A stretch of 56,887 bases of DNA, from assembly GCF_014119005.1 (NCBI RefSeq), contig NZ_JACGYX010000010.1, positions 1-56,887 on the forward strand. Direction: 5' to 3'. The position numbers and the translations under genes were made by a program. Position 1 is the stretch's first letter, and every line of letters begins with the position of its first letter. Positions 1 to 9,041 of the stretch are shown here, piece after piece. The notes under the pieces are model-generated. The model was not told the DNA's origin, made no database searches, and was given only the letters and a program-made list of their open reading frames with translations. The DNA is from Psychrobacter sp. GP33. GTDB lineage: Bacteria; Pseudomonadota; Gammaproteobacteria; Pseudomonadales; Moraxellaceae.

Positions 1-75
1 TGGTTTAGTGCAATTGGCATACTTATTAGTACGCTGATATATGCCAATGTTGATCAATTTCCACTTCTATCTTAG
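1..75 (+). CDS. C-terminal end of an unidentified membrane protein (partial)
   Basis: The first 24 codons of the window are open in frame 1 and end at a TAG. They encode a hydrophobic stretch (WFSAIGILISTLIYANVDQF) that reads like the last transmembrane helix of an inner-membrane protein. The gene starts before the window, so the family cannot be named. It is transcribed towards the par genes, which lie on the other strand. It could be chance coding, because the piece is very short. Confidence 0.35.
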   Translation, partial: WFSAIGILISTLIYANVDQFPLLS

Positions 76-163
76 GAGGAAGACTCCGCTTGATGCACCT
101 GACTTGTTAATAAATTTAGTTTGGTTGTAGCTTTTGCTATAGGGTCTAAATGGAATTGCTTAC

Positions 164-376
164 TTATCGTTCTACCACTTTTTCATCAATCATTTCAGTT
201 AATAGCTGCGTGACTGTTTTACGATTATCAAGCACATATCTTTTAAGTGCAATATACACCTCCTCATCCAAGTTAAAATTCACCCGAACTGTCTTTTTAG
301 GTTTATCAGTAAAATCTGATAGATTTGATTCATTATTTGACTTCTTACTCGGGCGACCGGCTGTCAGACTCATCAC
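164..376 (-). CDS. Small ribbon-helix-helix protein, probable ParA partner (ParB/ParG-like)
   Basis: A 70-residue basic protein begins directly after the parA stop codon, so the two are translated as a unit. The first codon is GTG at 376 and an ATG follows at once at 373. The C-terminal half (VRVNFNLDEEVYIALKRYVL, then a helix with QLLTEMIDEK) has the beta-strand plus two-helix pattern of ribbon-helix-helix DNA-binding proteins. The N-terminus is polar and probably disordered. Small proteins of this type partner with ParA in plasmid partition, binding the centromere and autoregulating the operon. The octamer array just upstream of parA is the natural candidate target. The role is inferred from context. 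Confidence 0.7.
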   Translation of the reverse strand: MMSLTAGRPSKKSNNESNLSDFTDKPKKTVRVNFNLDEEVYIALKRYVLDNRKTVTQLLTEMIDEKVVER

Positions 377-1015
377 TTACTCCTCACTAAAAAATGTTTT
401 GACTTCATTAACCAATGCCGTCATCTCTTGTATCGCATTGCTGTTAGGCGACTCAGTATCAAAAACGGTTTTGCCGATGGCAGCGCTGTTAGGATAAGCA
501 ACACGCTGCATGATTCTGGTCTCCAAAACTGGCAAACCGTAATCTAAGAGTGCTGTCGCTACCTCTTTACCAATATTAGTATTTTGGATGGCACGAGAGA
601 CTATAAAGGCGGCTTTTAACTGACCATCCATCACCTCTATGCGCTGCTGTACCAAATCGACCAAATCACTAGTCGCCCAAATATCATACGGACTGGGCTG
701 TACAGGTATCAAAATAAAGTCAGCCGCTTTGATTGCTGATATAGCAAGGCTAGTGGCTTGCGGTGAACCATCAATCACCACATAATCTTTATCCGACACG
801 CTCTTTAAATCTTTATCAAGCGTTGGACGATCAAGCCCAATGACTGGCACCGGATTGTCCTCATCAACCGCTCGCCAATCGCGTGCACTACCCTGCTTAT
901 CACTATCTACTAGCAATACACTATGTCCCTGCAACTGTAAGCCACGGGCAAGCTGAGTGGCAATAGTGGTCTTACCACTACCACCCTTCTGATTCAATAC
1001 TGCGATGACTTTCAT
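377..1015 (-). CDS. parA: ParA-family partition ATPase
   Basis: This 212-residue protein has the deviant Walker A motif of the ParA/MinD superfamily near its start (KGGSGKTT, about residues 11-18). A second motif, VLLVDSDKQGSARDW, follows, and a Walker B-like segment, VVIDGSPQ, lies near residue 80. It lacks the N-terminal DNA-binding domain of large P1-type ParA proteins, so it is the short type encoded by many small and medium plasmids. ATP-dependent nucleoid binding by such proteins distributes plasmid copies. It forms an operon with the downstream ribbon-helix-helix gene (no gap), and its promoter region contains the octamer array. Confidence 0.9.
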   Translation of the reverse strand: MKVIAVLNQKGGSGKTTIATQLARGLQLQGHSVLLVDSDKQGSARDWRAVDEDNPVPVIGLDRPTLDKDLKSVSDKDYVVIDGSPQATSLAISAIKAADFILIPVQPSPYDIWATSDLVDLVQQRIEVMDGQLKAAFIVSRAIQNTNIGKEVATALLDYGLPVLETRIMQRVAYPNSAAIGKTVFDTESPNSNAIQEMTALVNEVKTFFSEE

Positions 1016-1032
1016 AGGACATTATCCGTTTT

Positions 1033-1120
1033 GAGTATTTGAGTATTTGAGTATTTGAGTATTTGAGTATTTGAGTATTTGAGTATTTGAGTATTTGAGT
1101 ATTTGAGTATTTGAGTATAC
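1033..1120. repeat. Tandem octamer array (GAGTATTT)x10 plus a degenerate copy
   Basis: Ten perfect head-to-tail copies of GAGTATTT run from 1033 to 1112 and a last unit GAGTATAC ends the array. It lies directly upstream of parA on the minus strand and downstream of rep. The position suits a centromere (parS-like) or operator for the parA operon, although simple slippage expansion could also explain it. Related octamers occur at 3565 and 55914. Confidence 0.95.
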
Positions 1121-1198
1121 TATAAAATAATAGCATTTATTAAGTGAAAACAGTTACATAGAGAGTAAATTTACAGACTAATTAACTATAACGTCTAC

Positions 1199-2110
1199 CT
1201 ATTTTGACTTAAGGTAATCATCAAAGGGTCGTTTAGAAAACTCTTTTGGACGCTCTGCTATCAGTTGTTCCGCTTTTGCCCAAAACGCTTCGTTACTTTC
1301 TCTGGCTTCGACTGACAATAAGCAGTGGTCATTATAGTCTGCAGTGAATTGTGAAGATCGAACGATACGTCTGATTTTATCTAAAGACAATGCGCCCTTA
1401 TCATCTGTTAGTAAGAGGGCTCCTTTTTTATAGAATGCAAACGTAACGCTTCGATGTTCTCGTTTAACCTTTCGATAGGAAACGGTGACGTTATAATTAG
1501 TGTTTTCGTTAATCTGCTCTACGGCTGTATTTAATACACGATCACGTAAGTTACTAAACTGTCGATATTTATTCTCAACGCCCATCATGTAGCGAAAATC
1601 ATCTAAATCTAATGTTTCACTCCATCTGTTTTGTCCTTGCCAACACACGATCATCTCATACAGCCTTACCGCGTAAACGCTAGTTAACTCTACCGTATCT
1701 GCGAGTCTGTATCGGGTGAAATTATTCTTGAGCTGAGTTAGATAAGGCAATATATCTTCAGCGAACCTAAGAGTCACTTGTGCATCATTGGGCTGAAATT
1801 TAACACTAGATACAAATCGCGTGCGTAGCGTCTCATCATTATCTAACTTTATCGTCACCTCTCTCTCAAAAAGATGATCAGCGGCTTTTTTCAAATCTCT
1901 ATAAGCATTACGCTCAGTAGAACCTCGATAAAATAAACCTTTAATCTGCTCAACAGTAACGATGAACCGACTTTCAATAGAAACAATCGGTGCGTCTGGT
2001 AGCGAGTTTATTTGACTGACACACGCCAATAATAAATTTTGCTCGTGACGAGTTAACGCATAGCTAGCGACTACTAAATCATTTGATTTAGCGACCAGAT
2101 TGTTTTCCAT
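1199..2110 (-). CDS. repB: Rep_3 family replication initiator protein (RepB-like)
   Basis: This 303-residue protein has the layout of iteron-binding initiators. The N-terminal winged-helix segment opens with an NNLVAKSNDLVVASYALTRH-type motif, which is the hallmark of plasmid Rep_3 proteins. A second winged-helix domain (roughly residues 130-230) contains LTSVYAVRLYEMIVCW. It is transcribed away from the iterons at 2199-2288, which lie about 90 bp upstream of its start, the standard arrangement for Moraxellaceae plasmids. The protein should bind the iterons, open the adjacent AT-rich region with DnaA and repress its own promoter. The ATG at 2110 has no strong Shine-Dalgarno sequence. Confidence 0.92.
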   Translation of the reverse strand: MENNLVAKSNDLVVASYALTRHEQNLLLACVSQINSLPDAPIVSIESRFIVTVEQIKGLFYRGSTERNAYRDLKKAADHLFEREVTIKLDNDETLRTRFVSSVKFQPNDAQVTLRFAEDILPYLTQLKNNFTRYRLADTVELTSVYAVRLYEMIVCWQGQNRWSETLDLDDFRYMMGVENKYRQFSNLRDRVLNTAVEQINENTNYNVTVSYRKVKREHRSVTFAFYKKGALLLTDDKGALSLDKIRRIVRSSQFTADYNDHCLLSVEARESNEAFWAKAEQLIAERPKEFSKRPFDDYLKSK

Positions 2111-2198
2111 ATGAGATTCTCTATGCCCAAATTAGGAGATATATTATAACGAATAAAATCAGTTATCAACCATACAAAAAAACATGTTTGATATGACG

Positions 2199-2288
2199 TG
2201 TGTTCTCGCGTCATTTTGTGTGTTCTCGCGTCATTTTGTGTGTTCTCGCGTCATTTTGTGTGTTCTCGCGTCATTTTGTGTGTTCTCG
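2199..2288. repeat. Iterons: four 20-bp direct repeats plus a partial fifth
   Basis: Four exact copies of TGTTCTCGCGTCATTTTGTG occupy 2201-2280, and a partial copy (TGTTCTCG) follows at 2281. Their length, perfect spacing of about two helical turns and position upstream of a Rep_3 gene identify them as the Rep binding sites of a plasmid origin. Confidence 0.93.
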
Positions 2289-2470
2289 GCTTGTAACCCT
2301 TTGATTTTAAAAAGGAAAAAGTGCTCTAAACAAGAGTAAACAAGGTTAAACAGGATTAAATAAAAACCTTTTAATATAAAACTCGTTTTTTTCTGTGGAT
2401 AACTTGATAAATATGAGAATTTACACCTATATATTTCTAAAAATATGGCTGTTTTAAATGCAGAAAGAAG
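2289..2470. other. Plasmid origin region: AT-rich 10-mers and a consensus DnaA box
   Basis: Beside the iterons lie four near-copies of a 10-bp unit (CAAGRTTAAA-like, 2328-2370) in an AT-rich stretch. This resembles the 10-13-mers where strand opening starts. TGTGGATAA at 2394-2402 is a perfect match to the reverse complement of the DnaA box TTATCCACA. With the iterons and rep these make a complete iteron-type oriV. Whether the origin is active cannot be told from sequence. Confidence 0.75.
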
Positions 2471-2648
2471 ATAGATTATGCAACATTCATAAATACAAAA
2501 ATTAAGAACATGGTATCTAGATCTCTAAGGTAAGTAATAGTCATGATCAGTCCTTTACTGTGACCATATGCCATCTTTTTTGCGTTGCCTGTCTACCACT
2601 TTATAGCCATTCATAACTTATCACACAAATTGAGACTAGCGATAATGA

Positions 2649-3521
2649 CAAAACCTGCATGACTTTTTATCCGATGTTGCCTATGTTGGCTTTATAGGTA
2701 CGTCTGTAGATGACACCCTCAACGCTGATGCTAACTTTACCTTGCAAATTAAAAAGGTAGAAAAGAACTTTATAGACTCAGCAGAAGGCATTAGGTTTGC
2801 TTGTGACATTTATGTGGACAGTAATGAGCTCATACAGTCGCGTAAGGATGAGGTTTACTACTACATAGCCATTCGTACCATCCTCTTTAGAATAGTCATA
2901 GGAGGCGCTGTTGACGTTAAACAAATGAACCGATAGGTATGAGACTTGGTTAAAGCAGTTTTAATCAGCTAAAAGGTGGAAAATATATTCAAATTTGGTG
3001 AAACCAGTGACGGTGAGATTGACTTATTTACCAAGGCAATTGAAGAGATGAAAAATACCAATAAGGTAGAGGTCAACTTCACTAAAAAAGTGAATGCGTT
3101 GGTCGATAAGTACAATGAGTGTAACGAGCAAGACGTGCTACGCGATGAGGTCATCGGTAATTGCTCAGATAAGATCATTAATTTGTATTATGAGTTGCAT
3201 GCTGAGATGGACTCATTCGGTGAGGTGGGAATTGACTTTGAGGAGAAGGCGTTTTATGACATTATCCTGATGTTAGTCCATAAATATGATTTCATCTATC
3301 TTGAAGACAGGCTCTTAGAGCTCTCCAGAGCCGTCAAATAGGCGATTGATGACCAAAGCCAAGTACACTACTGGAACAAGCGTGAGAACATCAAGGCGGA
3401 GCTCCAGTTCAATCTAATGGTACTACTCGATGATTAAGTCTATAGGTCTATTGATCGTGGTGAGGTATACAAGGACATCTTTGAACACACGGAAAGATTT
3501 AAGAAGCACCGGGTGGCTTAA
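2649..3521 (+). pseudogene. Degenerate type I restriction enzyme R subunit (C-terminal half)
   Basis: One reading frame from 2649 to 3521 keeps recognisable HsdR-like protein, broken by in-frame stops near 2934, 2940, 2970, 3339 and 3435. The first piece (DFLSDVAYVGFIGTSVDD) resembles the helicase-like VGFTGTP segment. The last pieces (a VNALVDKYNE region, WNKRENIKAELQFNLMVLLD, then GEVYKDIFEHTERFKK) match the conserved C-terminus of HsdR. All pieces sharing one frame means decay by point nonsense mutations, with little or no frameshifting. No hsdS or hsdM is seen beside it. The middle segment around 2742-2936 is poorly conserved, so part of the gene may be deleted. Confidence 0.65.
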
Positions 3522-3564
3522 TAACAATTAGATGGATTGGCTAAGCAAAAATCTACTAACCTCC

Positions 3565-3619
3565 AGTAAATGAGTAAATGAGTAAATGAGTAAATGAGTA
3601 AATGAGTAAATGAGTAAAA
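3565..3619. repeat. Tandem octamer array (AGTAAATG)x6
   Basis: Six perfect copies of AGTAAATG run from 3565 to 3612, followed by a partial copy. Written as GAGTAAAT, it differs from the 1033 array (GAGTATTT) at two positions. It lies between the hsdR remnant and the catalase terminator, in non-coding DNA. Confidence 0.95.
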
Positions 3620-3646
3620 TTATTATAATAGGCCTTATTTTCAGTT

Positions 3647-3693
3647 GCTTATTGCTTATTGCTTATTGCTTATTGCTTATTGCTTATTGCTTA
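3647..3693. repeat. Tandem heptamer array (GCTTATT)x6
   Basis: Six perfect copies of GCTTATT cover 3647-3688, followed by a partial GCTTA. The array lies 27 bp from the octamer array, so two unrelated microsatellites are stacked in one intergenic region. No gene or promoter is evident here. Confidence 0.95.
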
Positions 3694-3823
3694 GATCGTG
3701 TTGGCATAGCCTAAGCACCTTGGCAGAAAGGTAGTAAAAATTAGTCAGCTAGTAGCTTTCATAATATTTAACCAGCAATGACTAGTTACTGTGAAAAATT
3801 ATTGCGTTTGTAGTTTAGAACTC

Positions 3824-3870
3824 AAACAAACAACACTGCTCTAGATATTCTAGAGCGGTGTTGTTTGTTT
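3824..3870. terminator. Bidirectional hairpin terminator downstream of catalase
   Basis: A 22-bp inverted repeat (arms 3824-3845 and 3849-3870, one mismatch, 3-base loop) sits 12 bp after the catalase stop codon. It is flanked by A-rich and T-rich sequence suiting Rho-independent termination on the minus strand. Confidence 0.85.
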
Positions 3871-3882
3871 AAATGTTATTAA

Positions 3883-5403
3883 TTATAAAAAGCTAGGCAA
3901 ATGACGTGCTGGATCAGTTTCCCGTGCTGTTATTGCATCTTCAACTCTCATACCAAGCGCTTTAGCCACACCTTCGCCATACGCAGGGTCACACATATTA
4001 CAGTTACGAATATGACGATACTTGATAAAGTCTAAGGCGTCGCCCATTCCTCGCGCGGTATTATCAAATAACACTTGCTGTTGCTCATCATTCATCAAGT
4101 GAAACAAAGCGCGTGGCTGGCTGAAATAGTCGCTATCATCTTCACGGAAATCATAATGCGCGGCATCACCGTCAATCTTTAATGGCGGCTCAGCATAGTC
4201 TGGCTGTTCTTGCCACTGACTAAAGCTGTTTGGCTCATAGTGTGGACGACTACCATAGTTGTCATCGACACGCCCTTCACCATCACGATGATTGCTCATC
4301 ACTGGGCAGCGTGGTTTGTTCACTGGAATCTGCTGATGATTGACACCAACACGATAACGCTGGGCATCGGCATAATTAATCAAGCGATTTTGTAGCATTT
4401 TATCAGGTGATACGCTGATACCTGGCACTAGATTACTTGGGGCAAATGCTGCTTGTTCGACATCGACGAAGTAGTTGTCAGAATTTTTATTCAATTCAAA
4501 TTCGCCAACTTCAATCAGCGGATAGTCGCCTTTTGGCCATACTTTAGTCAAGTCAAACGGATGATAAGGGACGGTATCCGCCTCAGCTTCCGGCATGATT
4601 TGCACGTACATTTTCCACTTTGGAAAATCGCCATTTTCGATAGCATCGTACAAATCTTTTTGATGACTTTCACGATCCGAGCCAACGACATCTGCCGCTT
4701 CTGCATCGGTTAAGTTTTTGATGCCTTGCTGGGTGCGAAAATGGAATTTGACCCAAAAACGTTCTTTGGCTTCATTCCAAAAACTATAGGTGTGCGAACC
4801 AAAACCATGCATATTTCTATAGGAAGCTGGAAGACCGCGATCACTCATGACGATAGTGACCTGATGCAAGGCTTCTGGTAGTAGCGTCCAAAAATCCCAG
4901 TTATTGGTTGCCGAACGCATATTGGTACGTGGATCACGCTTAACTGCTTTATTTAAGTCTGGAAATTTGCGCGGATCACGTAAGAAGAATACTGGCGTAT
5001 TATTTCCCACCATATCCCAATTACCCTCTTCGGTATAAAACTTCAAGGCAAAACCGCGAATATCACGTTCTGCATCAGCTGCACCGCGCTCACCTGCTAC
5101 CGTACTAAAACGGGCAAACATTTCAGTTTGCTTACCAACTTCGCTAAAGATTTTGGCACGAGTATATTGAGTAATGTCGTTGGTCACCGTAAAGGTACCA
5201 AATGCGCCAGAGCCTTTGGCGTGCATACGGCGCTCTGGAATTACTTCGCGGGCAAAGTTAGCGAGCTTTTCATTGAGCCAAATATCTTGTGCTAATAATG
5301 GACCTCGCTTACCTGCGGTGAGACTGTTTTGATTGTCTGCAACTGGTGCGCCATTTCCCATGGTTAATTGGGTCGGTGCGTAAGGACATTTTTTATCACT
5401 CAT
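3883..5403 (-). CDS. katA: Small-subunit heme catalase (clade 3)
   Basis: This 506-residue cytoplasmic enzyme disproportionates hydrogen peroxide. The distal heme-pocket histidine is in [12 protein letters not shown] (His61) and the asparagine in VGNNTPVFF (Asn134). The substrate-channel block [16 protein letters not shown] is present, and the proximal heme-ligand tyrosine lies in the [12 protein letters not shown] segment. Length and lack of a C-terminal flavodoxin-like domain fit the small-subunit NADPH-binding type. A Shine-Dalgarno-like AGGAG lies before the ATG at 5403. The gene is monocistronic, with a strong hairpin behind it. No OxyR site could be identified with confidence in its 560-bp upstream region. 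Confidence 0.96.
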   Translation of the reverse strand: MSDKKCPYAPTQLTMGNGAPVADNQNSLTAGKRGPLLAQDIWLNEKLANFAREVIPERRMHAKGSGAFGTFTVTNDITQYTRAKIFSEVGKQTEMFARFSTVAGERGAADAERDIRGFALKFYTEEGNWDMVGNNTPVFFLRDPRKFPDLNKAVKRDPRTNMRSATNNWDFWTLLPEALHQVTIVMSDRGLPASYRNMHGFGSHTYSFWNEAKERFWVKFHFRTQQGIKNLTDAEAADVVGSDRESHQKDLYDAIENGDFPKWKMYVQIMPEAEADTVPYHPFDLTKVWPKGDYPLIEVGEFELNKNSDNYFVDVEQAAFAPSNLVPGISVSPDKMLQNRLINYADAQRYRVGVNHQQIPVNKPRCPVMSNHRDGEGRVDDNYGSRPHYEPNSFSQWQEQPDYAEPPLKIDGDAAHYDFREDDSDYFSQPRALFHLMNDEQQQVLFDNTARGMGDALDFIKYRHIRNCNMCDPAYGEGVAKALGMRVEDAITARETDPARHLPSFL

Positions 5404-5935
5404 GGTGCTTCTCCTTGAAGAAATTGGTTAGCGCGTGCAACGAGATATCACCGCTGTCGTAAGGTATAAAACATTGTAAATATATAAGCTAAGTTGGCTA
5501 ATCGCTGAAGTTCAATATTCAAGATCAATTGTCTAAGCTCTATTACAACCTATCTATCATAATATTTAAAATCAATTAATTATATTGTTTTAATTTGTTT
5601 TATAAAACTACTGAATTTTTATTGAAAGATATCTATACGTCTCACTGATGGCTTTTAGATGATTACTTAAATTTTTTTTGATTACGAGGCCAACCTTAAG
5701 ATGATTGAACCGTGACATTAGATTTGCAGGAACTAAAGTAGAAAATATTAATCAAGCAGCTTGATAAATAACGGTTGATGTAAAGAGCACTTATTAGTTT
5801 AATTTAATTTTAGTAGGATTAAGCTCAACATTAACGTTTGCTTTCAATTATAGAGTTTCATAATAAAATTCATCATAAATGGTTACGATTCTTAAAAACC
5901 ATTCTTAGTGAATGACAGAAAAAAGGAGTATAAGT
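5404..5935. other. Divergent intergenic region between catalase and the Ktr operon
   Basis: About 530 bp of very AT-rich DNA holds the divergent promoters of the catalase gene and the potassium-uptake operon. No protein-coding sequence, RNA gene or convincing operator was recognised. Confidence 0.6.
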
Positions 5936-6001
5936 ATGTTGGTTTATCCTGTTCTGGACTTGAGCTATGCGCGCAACATTACCGTATCGTTTTTTAAATA
6001 A
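5936..6001 (+). CDS. Possible 21-codon leader ORF overlapping the ktrB start
   Basis: The only strong Shine-Dalgarno sequence in front of the potassium-transporter gene (AAAAGGAG at 5921-5928) serves the ATG at 5936, not the transporter ATG at 5967. Initiation at 5936 gives a 21-residue peptide (MLVYPVLDLSYARNITVSFF then K) that ends at 6001, 34 bases inside ktrB in another frame. This is the geometry of translational coupling. It may be chance, since the peptide itself resembles nothing known. Confidence 0.35.
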   Translation: MLVYPVLDLSYARNITVSFFK

Positions 6002-7727
6002 ATTTATGATTGTTATCAGCTTAATTGGGGTCGGGGTTGCTTTAGTTGATAGCGGATTTGCGCTCTCAATATGGTTGCAACAACTTTTTCATGTCTTTTA
6101 TCTTACCCTTGTATTATTGGGCTTTGTTGCTACCGTAGGTCGCTACCTACAGTCAGATAGGCCTCTGGTATTGAATAAGGTGGCAATTTTTGACTTGCTC
6201 ACCAGTGTGACCATTTTTATCTTACTTATGGTGCATTTAGCTGACTTAGTGAGAGCAGGATACTCAATGGCTATTGATGGTTTTATTGCCATTAAAATCG
6301 CTGTATTGGTCACTTTTATACGTGAAATATCCGATAATGATTTTAATCTTAACCGTGCTTTTTTAAGACCGGGACAGTTTTTTATATTGAGTTTCTTATC
6401 AGTTGTGCTGGTTGGATCACTGCTATTAATGATGCCAAAAGCCACCACGCAACCGATATCGTTTATCGATGCGCTATTTACAGCGACCAGTGCGGTATGT
6501 GTGACAGGTCTGATTGTGGTTGATACGGCAACGCGTTTCACAACTTTTGGGCAAGTGATTATCATAGGGTTGATTCAAATTGGTGGTCTTGGTATTCTGA
6601 CTTTTGTGACTTATTTCAGCTATTTTTTTAAGGGCGGCGTCAGTTATGAGACTCAGCTGAGTATTGGCGAGATGACTTACGCTCGGCGAATAGGCGATGC
6701 GGTCACGACTCTGAAATCTATCCTGTATGTGACTTTTGGCGTTGAGGCACTGGCTGCTATTCTTATTTATATCAGTATTTATGATCTACCAGGGATGAGT
6801 GGCGCTGAAAAAATGTTCTTTGCCGGATTTCATGCCATTTCTGCGTTTTGTAATGCGGGATTCTCGACATTTAGCGCCGGATTATATGATGACTCGCTGC
6901 GCTTTAACTATCCTTTACAGCTGATTATCAGTACTACGTTTTTATTTGGTGGTATGGGATTTATTATTGTCGTCAATCTACTGCGCTATCTACGGCACCG
7001 TGCCCAGCGTTTGCTTTATCGTAATAGTCAGCGTTATGCCTATCAGCCGTGGCTATTGAGTATCAATAGTCGAATTACGTTAGTTACTTCAGGTATGTTG
7101 TTACTGATTGGACTGATTGGGGTCATGATGTTTGAATATCATGGCATTTTAGCTGAGCATCGTAGCTTTTATGGCAAGGTAATAACGGGACTATTTACCG
7201 CAGCGACGCCCCGAACAGCAGGATTTAATATCGCTGATATGGACGCGCTGGCGTTTCCAACGATTATGCTAACTATTTTTTTAATGTGGATTGGGGCGTC
7301 TCCAAACTCGACCGGCGGTGGTATCAAGACCAGTACGTTAGCAATTGCCATATTAAACACCTTAAGCATTGCGCGTGGTCAAACCAAAGTTGAAGTATTC
7401 CGTCGTGAAATTTCAGACATCTCTATTCGTCGAGCATTCTCCATTATGTGGTTGTCGCTGTTGGTTATTGGACTGGGCGTGACGCTTATCAGTTATGATC
7501 AGCCTGAGCTTGAATTGATTAAAGTTATTTTTGAATGTTTTTCAGCTTATAGCACTGTGGGCTTAAGTTTAAATCTGACGGCTGATTTATCCACTTTTAA
7601 CAAACTTGTGATTTCTGTCATTATGTTTGTTGGGCGCGTCGGTATGTTAACGATTTTTATCGCCTTGATTAAAAATAGACACCAAGGTAACTATCGTTAT
7701 CCGACCGAAGAGATTACCATTAACTAA
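5967..7727 (+). CDS. ktrB: KtrB/TrkH-type potassium uptake channel subunit
   Basis: This 586-residue inner-membrane protein belongs to the Trk/Ktr/HKT superfamily. It has an N-terminal extension of extra helices (about residues 1-130). Four pore-loop repeats follow, with selectivity-filter segments such as TSAVCVTGLIVVD, HAISAFCNAGFSTF, AATPRTAGFNI and CFSAYSTVGLSL, each keeping the filter glycine. The C-terminus (IMFVGRVGMLTIFIAL) matches KtrB proteins. It is cotranscribed with ktrA 42 bp downstream, which supplies the cytosolic nucleotide-binding gating ring. The ATG at 5967 has no good ribosome site of its own (see the leader ORF). Confidence 0.93.
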   Translation: MRATLPYRFLNKFMIVISLIGVGVALVDSGFALSIWLQQLFHVFYLTLVLLGFVATVGRYLQSDRPLVLNKVAIFDLLTSVTIFILLMVHLADLVRAGYSMAIDGFIAIKIAVLVTFIREISDNDFNLNRAFLRPGQFFILSFLSVVLVGSLLLMMPKATTQPISFIDALFTATSAVCVTGLIVVDTATRFTTFGQVIIIGLIQIGGLGILTFVTYFSYFFKGGVSYETQLSIGEMTYARRIGDAVTTLKSILYVTFGVEALAAILIYISIYDLPGMSGAEKMFFAGFHAISAFCNAGFSTFSAGLYDDSLRFNYPLQLIISTTFLFGGMGFIIVVNLLRYLRHRAQRLLYRNSQRYAYQPWLLSINSRITLVTSGMLLLIGLIGVMMFEYHGILAEHRSFYGKVITGLFTAATPRTAGFNIADMDALAFPTIMLTIFLMWIGASPNSTGGGIKTSTLAIAILNTLSIARGQTKVEVFRREISDISIRRAFSIMWLSLLVIGLGVTLISYDQPELELIKVIFECFSAYSTVGLSLNLTADLSTFNKLVISVIMFVGRVGMLTIFIALIKNRHQGNYRYPTEEITIN

Positions 7728-7769
7728 CAAGAGCACGCTGCTTATTACTGGCTCATTACAAGGCGCTTT

Positions 7770-8471
7770 ATGAAATATATCATCGTGGGTTTGGGTAGTT
7801 TTGGTTCTTCATTGGGTGTGGCGCTCACTAGCCAAGGTCATGAGGTCATTGCTATCGATATCAGCATGCAAAAGGTTGAAGCTTACAAGGAGCTTATCAC
7901 TCATACAATCTGTATGGATGCGACCGACGAGTATACGGTCAAGGGGTTACCAATTGTCGATACTGATATCGTGGTGGTAGCGATTGGAGAAGATCAAGGG
8001 GCGAATGTCATGGCAACCGCCTTATTTAAAACGCTAAACGCGCGGCATTTAATCAGTCGCAGTATCAATCCACTCCATGAAAAAGTGCTGCAAGCCATTG
8101 GTGTTGACGATATATTTCATCCGGAAAAAGAGTCAGCGATGCGCTGGTCAAAACGACTGTCATTACGCTATTTTGTAGACTCGTATAGTTTGACAGATAG
8201 TTTTAGTATTGTTGAGATTAGCATTCCAGAGGCTTTGATTGGTAAAACAGTTGCCGCATTACAGATGGAACATAAATTTAATATTAAATTATTAAGCACC
8301 ATGCAATATGAGCATTATGATGATAGCTTTGGTCGAACCCAACGCAAGCCAAGTATTCAAGGTTTAGCCACCCCAGAACAAGTGCTCCAAGATAACGATG
8401 TACTGGTAGTCTATGGCGCTAATAAACATATCAATCAGTTTCTGCGTAGTGTAGGTGTAAAAGCACACTAA
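7770..8471 (+). CDS. ktrA: KtrA/TrkA-type regulatory subunit of potassium uptake
   Basis: This 233-residue cytosolic protein has an RCK_N Rossmann domain, with GLGSFGSSLGVAL at residues 6-18 and an acidic ribose-binding residue in VIAIDIS. A TrkA_C domain occupies roughly residues 145-230 (VEISIPEALIGKTVAALQM and a closing DNDVLVVYG). It forms an octameric ring that binds ATP/ADP or NAD(H) and gates KtrB. The gene follows ktrB closely and precedes the lipoprotein gene by 24 bp, so all three are likely one transcript. Confidence 0.93.
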   Translation: MKYIIVGLGSFGSSLGVALTSQGHEVIAIDISMQKVEAYKELITHTICMDATDEYTVKGLPIVDTDIVVVAIGEDQGANVMATALFKTLNARHLISRSINPLHEKVLQAIGVDDIFHPEKESAMRWSKRLSLRYFVDSYSLTDSFSIVEISIPEALIGKTVAALQMEHKFNIKLLSTMQYEHYDDSFGRTQRKPSIQGLATPEQVLQDNDVLVVYGANKHINQFLRSVGVKAH

Positions 8472-8495
8472 GCGATAACAGTCATAGAGGGTAAT

Positions 8496-9041
8496 ATGAT
8501 GAATAAATGCTATCTATCTGTCTTGTTTATTGCCAGCTTAAGTTTTCTAACCAGCTGCAATAAGTCGTTGGATGACCCCAACATTATGTATACAGAAACG
8601 CATCAAGACCCGATTGTTGAGCTTGAGACAACAACCAAAGTTGACCGTAGTAATTTTCGCTACAAGCAAACCTTTTATGTGCCGATTTATTCCGACATTT
8701 ATACCGATAAAGACAACCGTAGAGTATTGTTATCAGCGACCCTTAGCGTACGCAATACGACTCTAAAAAACTCACTCTATATCAATAAAATTGACTACTA
8801 TGGTACGGATGGCACATTTTTAAAATCTTATGTCAAAAATCCCGTAGAAATACCTCCTATGGCTACACTCAATTATATTGTTGAAAAAGAAGAAGATAAG
8901 GGTGGATCTGGCGCGAATTTTATCATTGAAGTGGAAGGTATAGACGATACGGTTACGCCCGTTATCGAAGCGGTGATGATAGCCAGCTATAGTAATAAAG
9001 CTTTTGCTTTTACCACAGAGGGTACGCCAGTTGTGGAGTAA
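8496..9041 (+). CDS. DUF3124 lipoprotein in the ktr operon
   Basis: This 181-residue protein has a lipoprotein signal peptide ending LSFLTSC, giving a lipidated Cys21. The mature part matches the DUF3124 pattern: YVPIYSDIYT, a TLSVRNT motif and a conserved YYGTDGTFLKSY region, then acidic turns and IEAVMIASYSN. The likely fold is an immunoglobulin-like beta-sandwich at the periplasmic face. Function is unknown. Its place 24 bp after ktrA suggests a link to potassium or osmotic homeostasis, but this is only genomic context. Confidence 0.8.
   Translation: MMNKCYLSVLFIASLSFLTSCNKSLDDPNIMYTETHQDPIVELETTTKVDRSNFRYKQTFYVPIYSDIYTDKDNRRVLLSATLSVRNTTLKNSLYINKIDYYGTDGTFLKSYVKNPVEIPPMATLNYIVEKEEDKGGSGANFIIEVEGIDDTVTPVIEAVMIASYSNKAFAFTTEGTPVVE

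Noticed and set aside
150..497. A plus-strand frame of 115 codons over the partition genes
   Set aside because: It lies opposite the ribbon-helix-helix and parA genes, has no ribosome site, and its protein is low-information Ser/Leu/Thr sequence. It is a shadow of the real genes.
1033..3693. Tandem repeat clusters as a possible CRISPR array
   Set aside because: The units are 7, 8 or 20 bp, joined head to tail without spacers, and no cas gene is present. The 20-bp set is explained as iterons.
4210..4713. Plus-strand frames opposite catalase
   Set aside because: The catalase on the other strand has all family motifs. The reverse frames match nothing and lack start signals.
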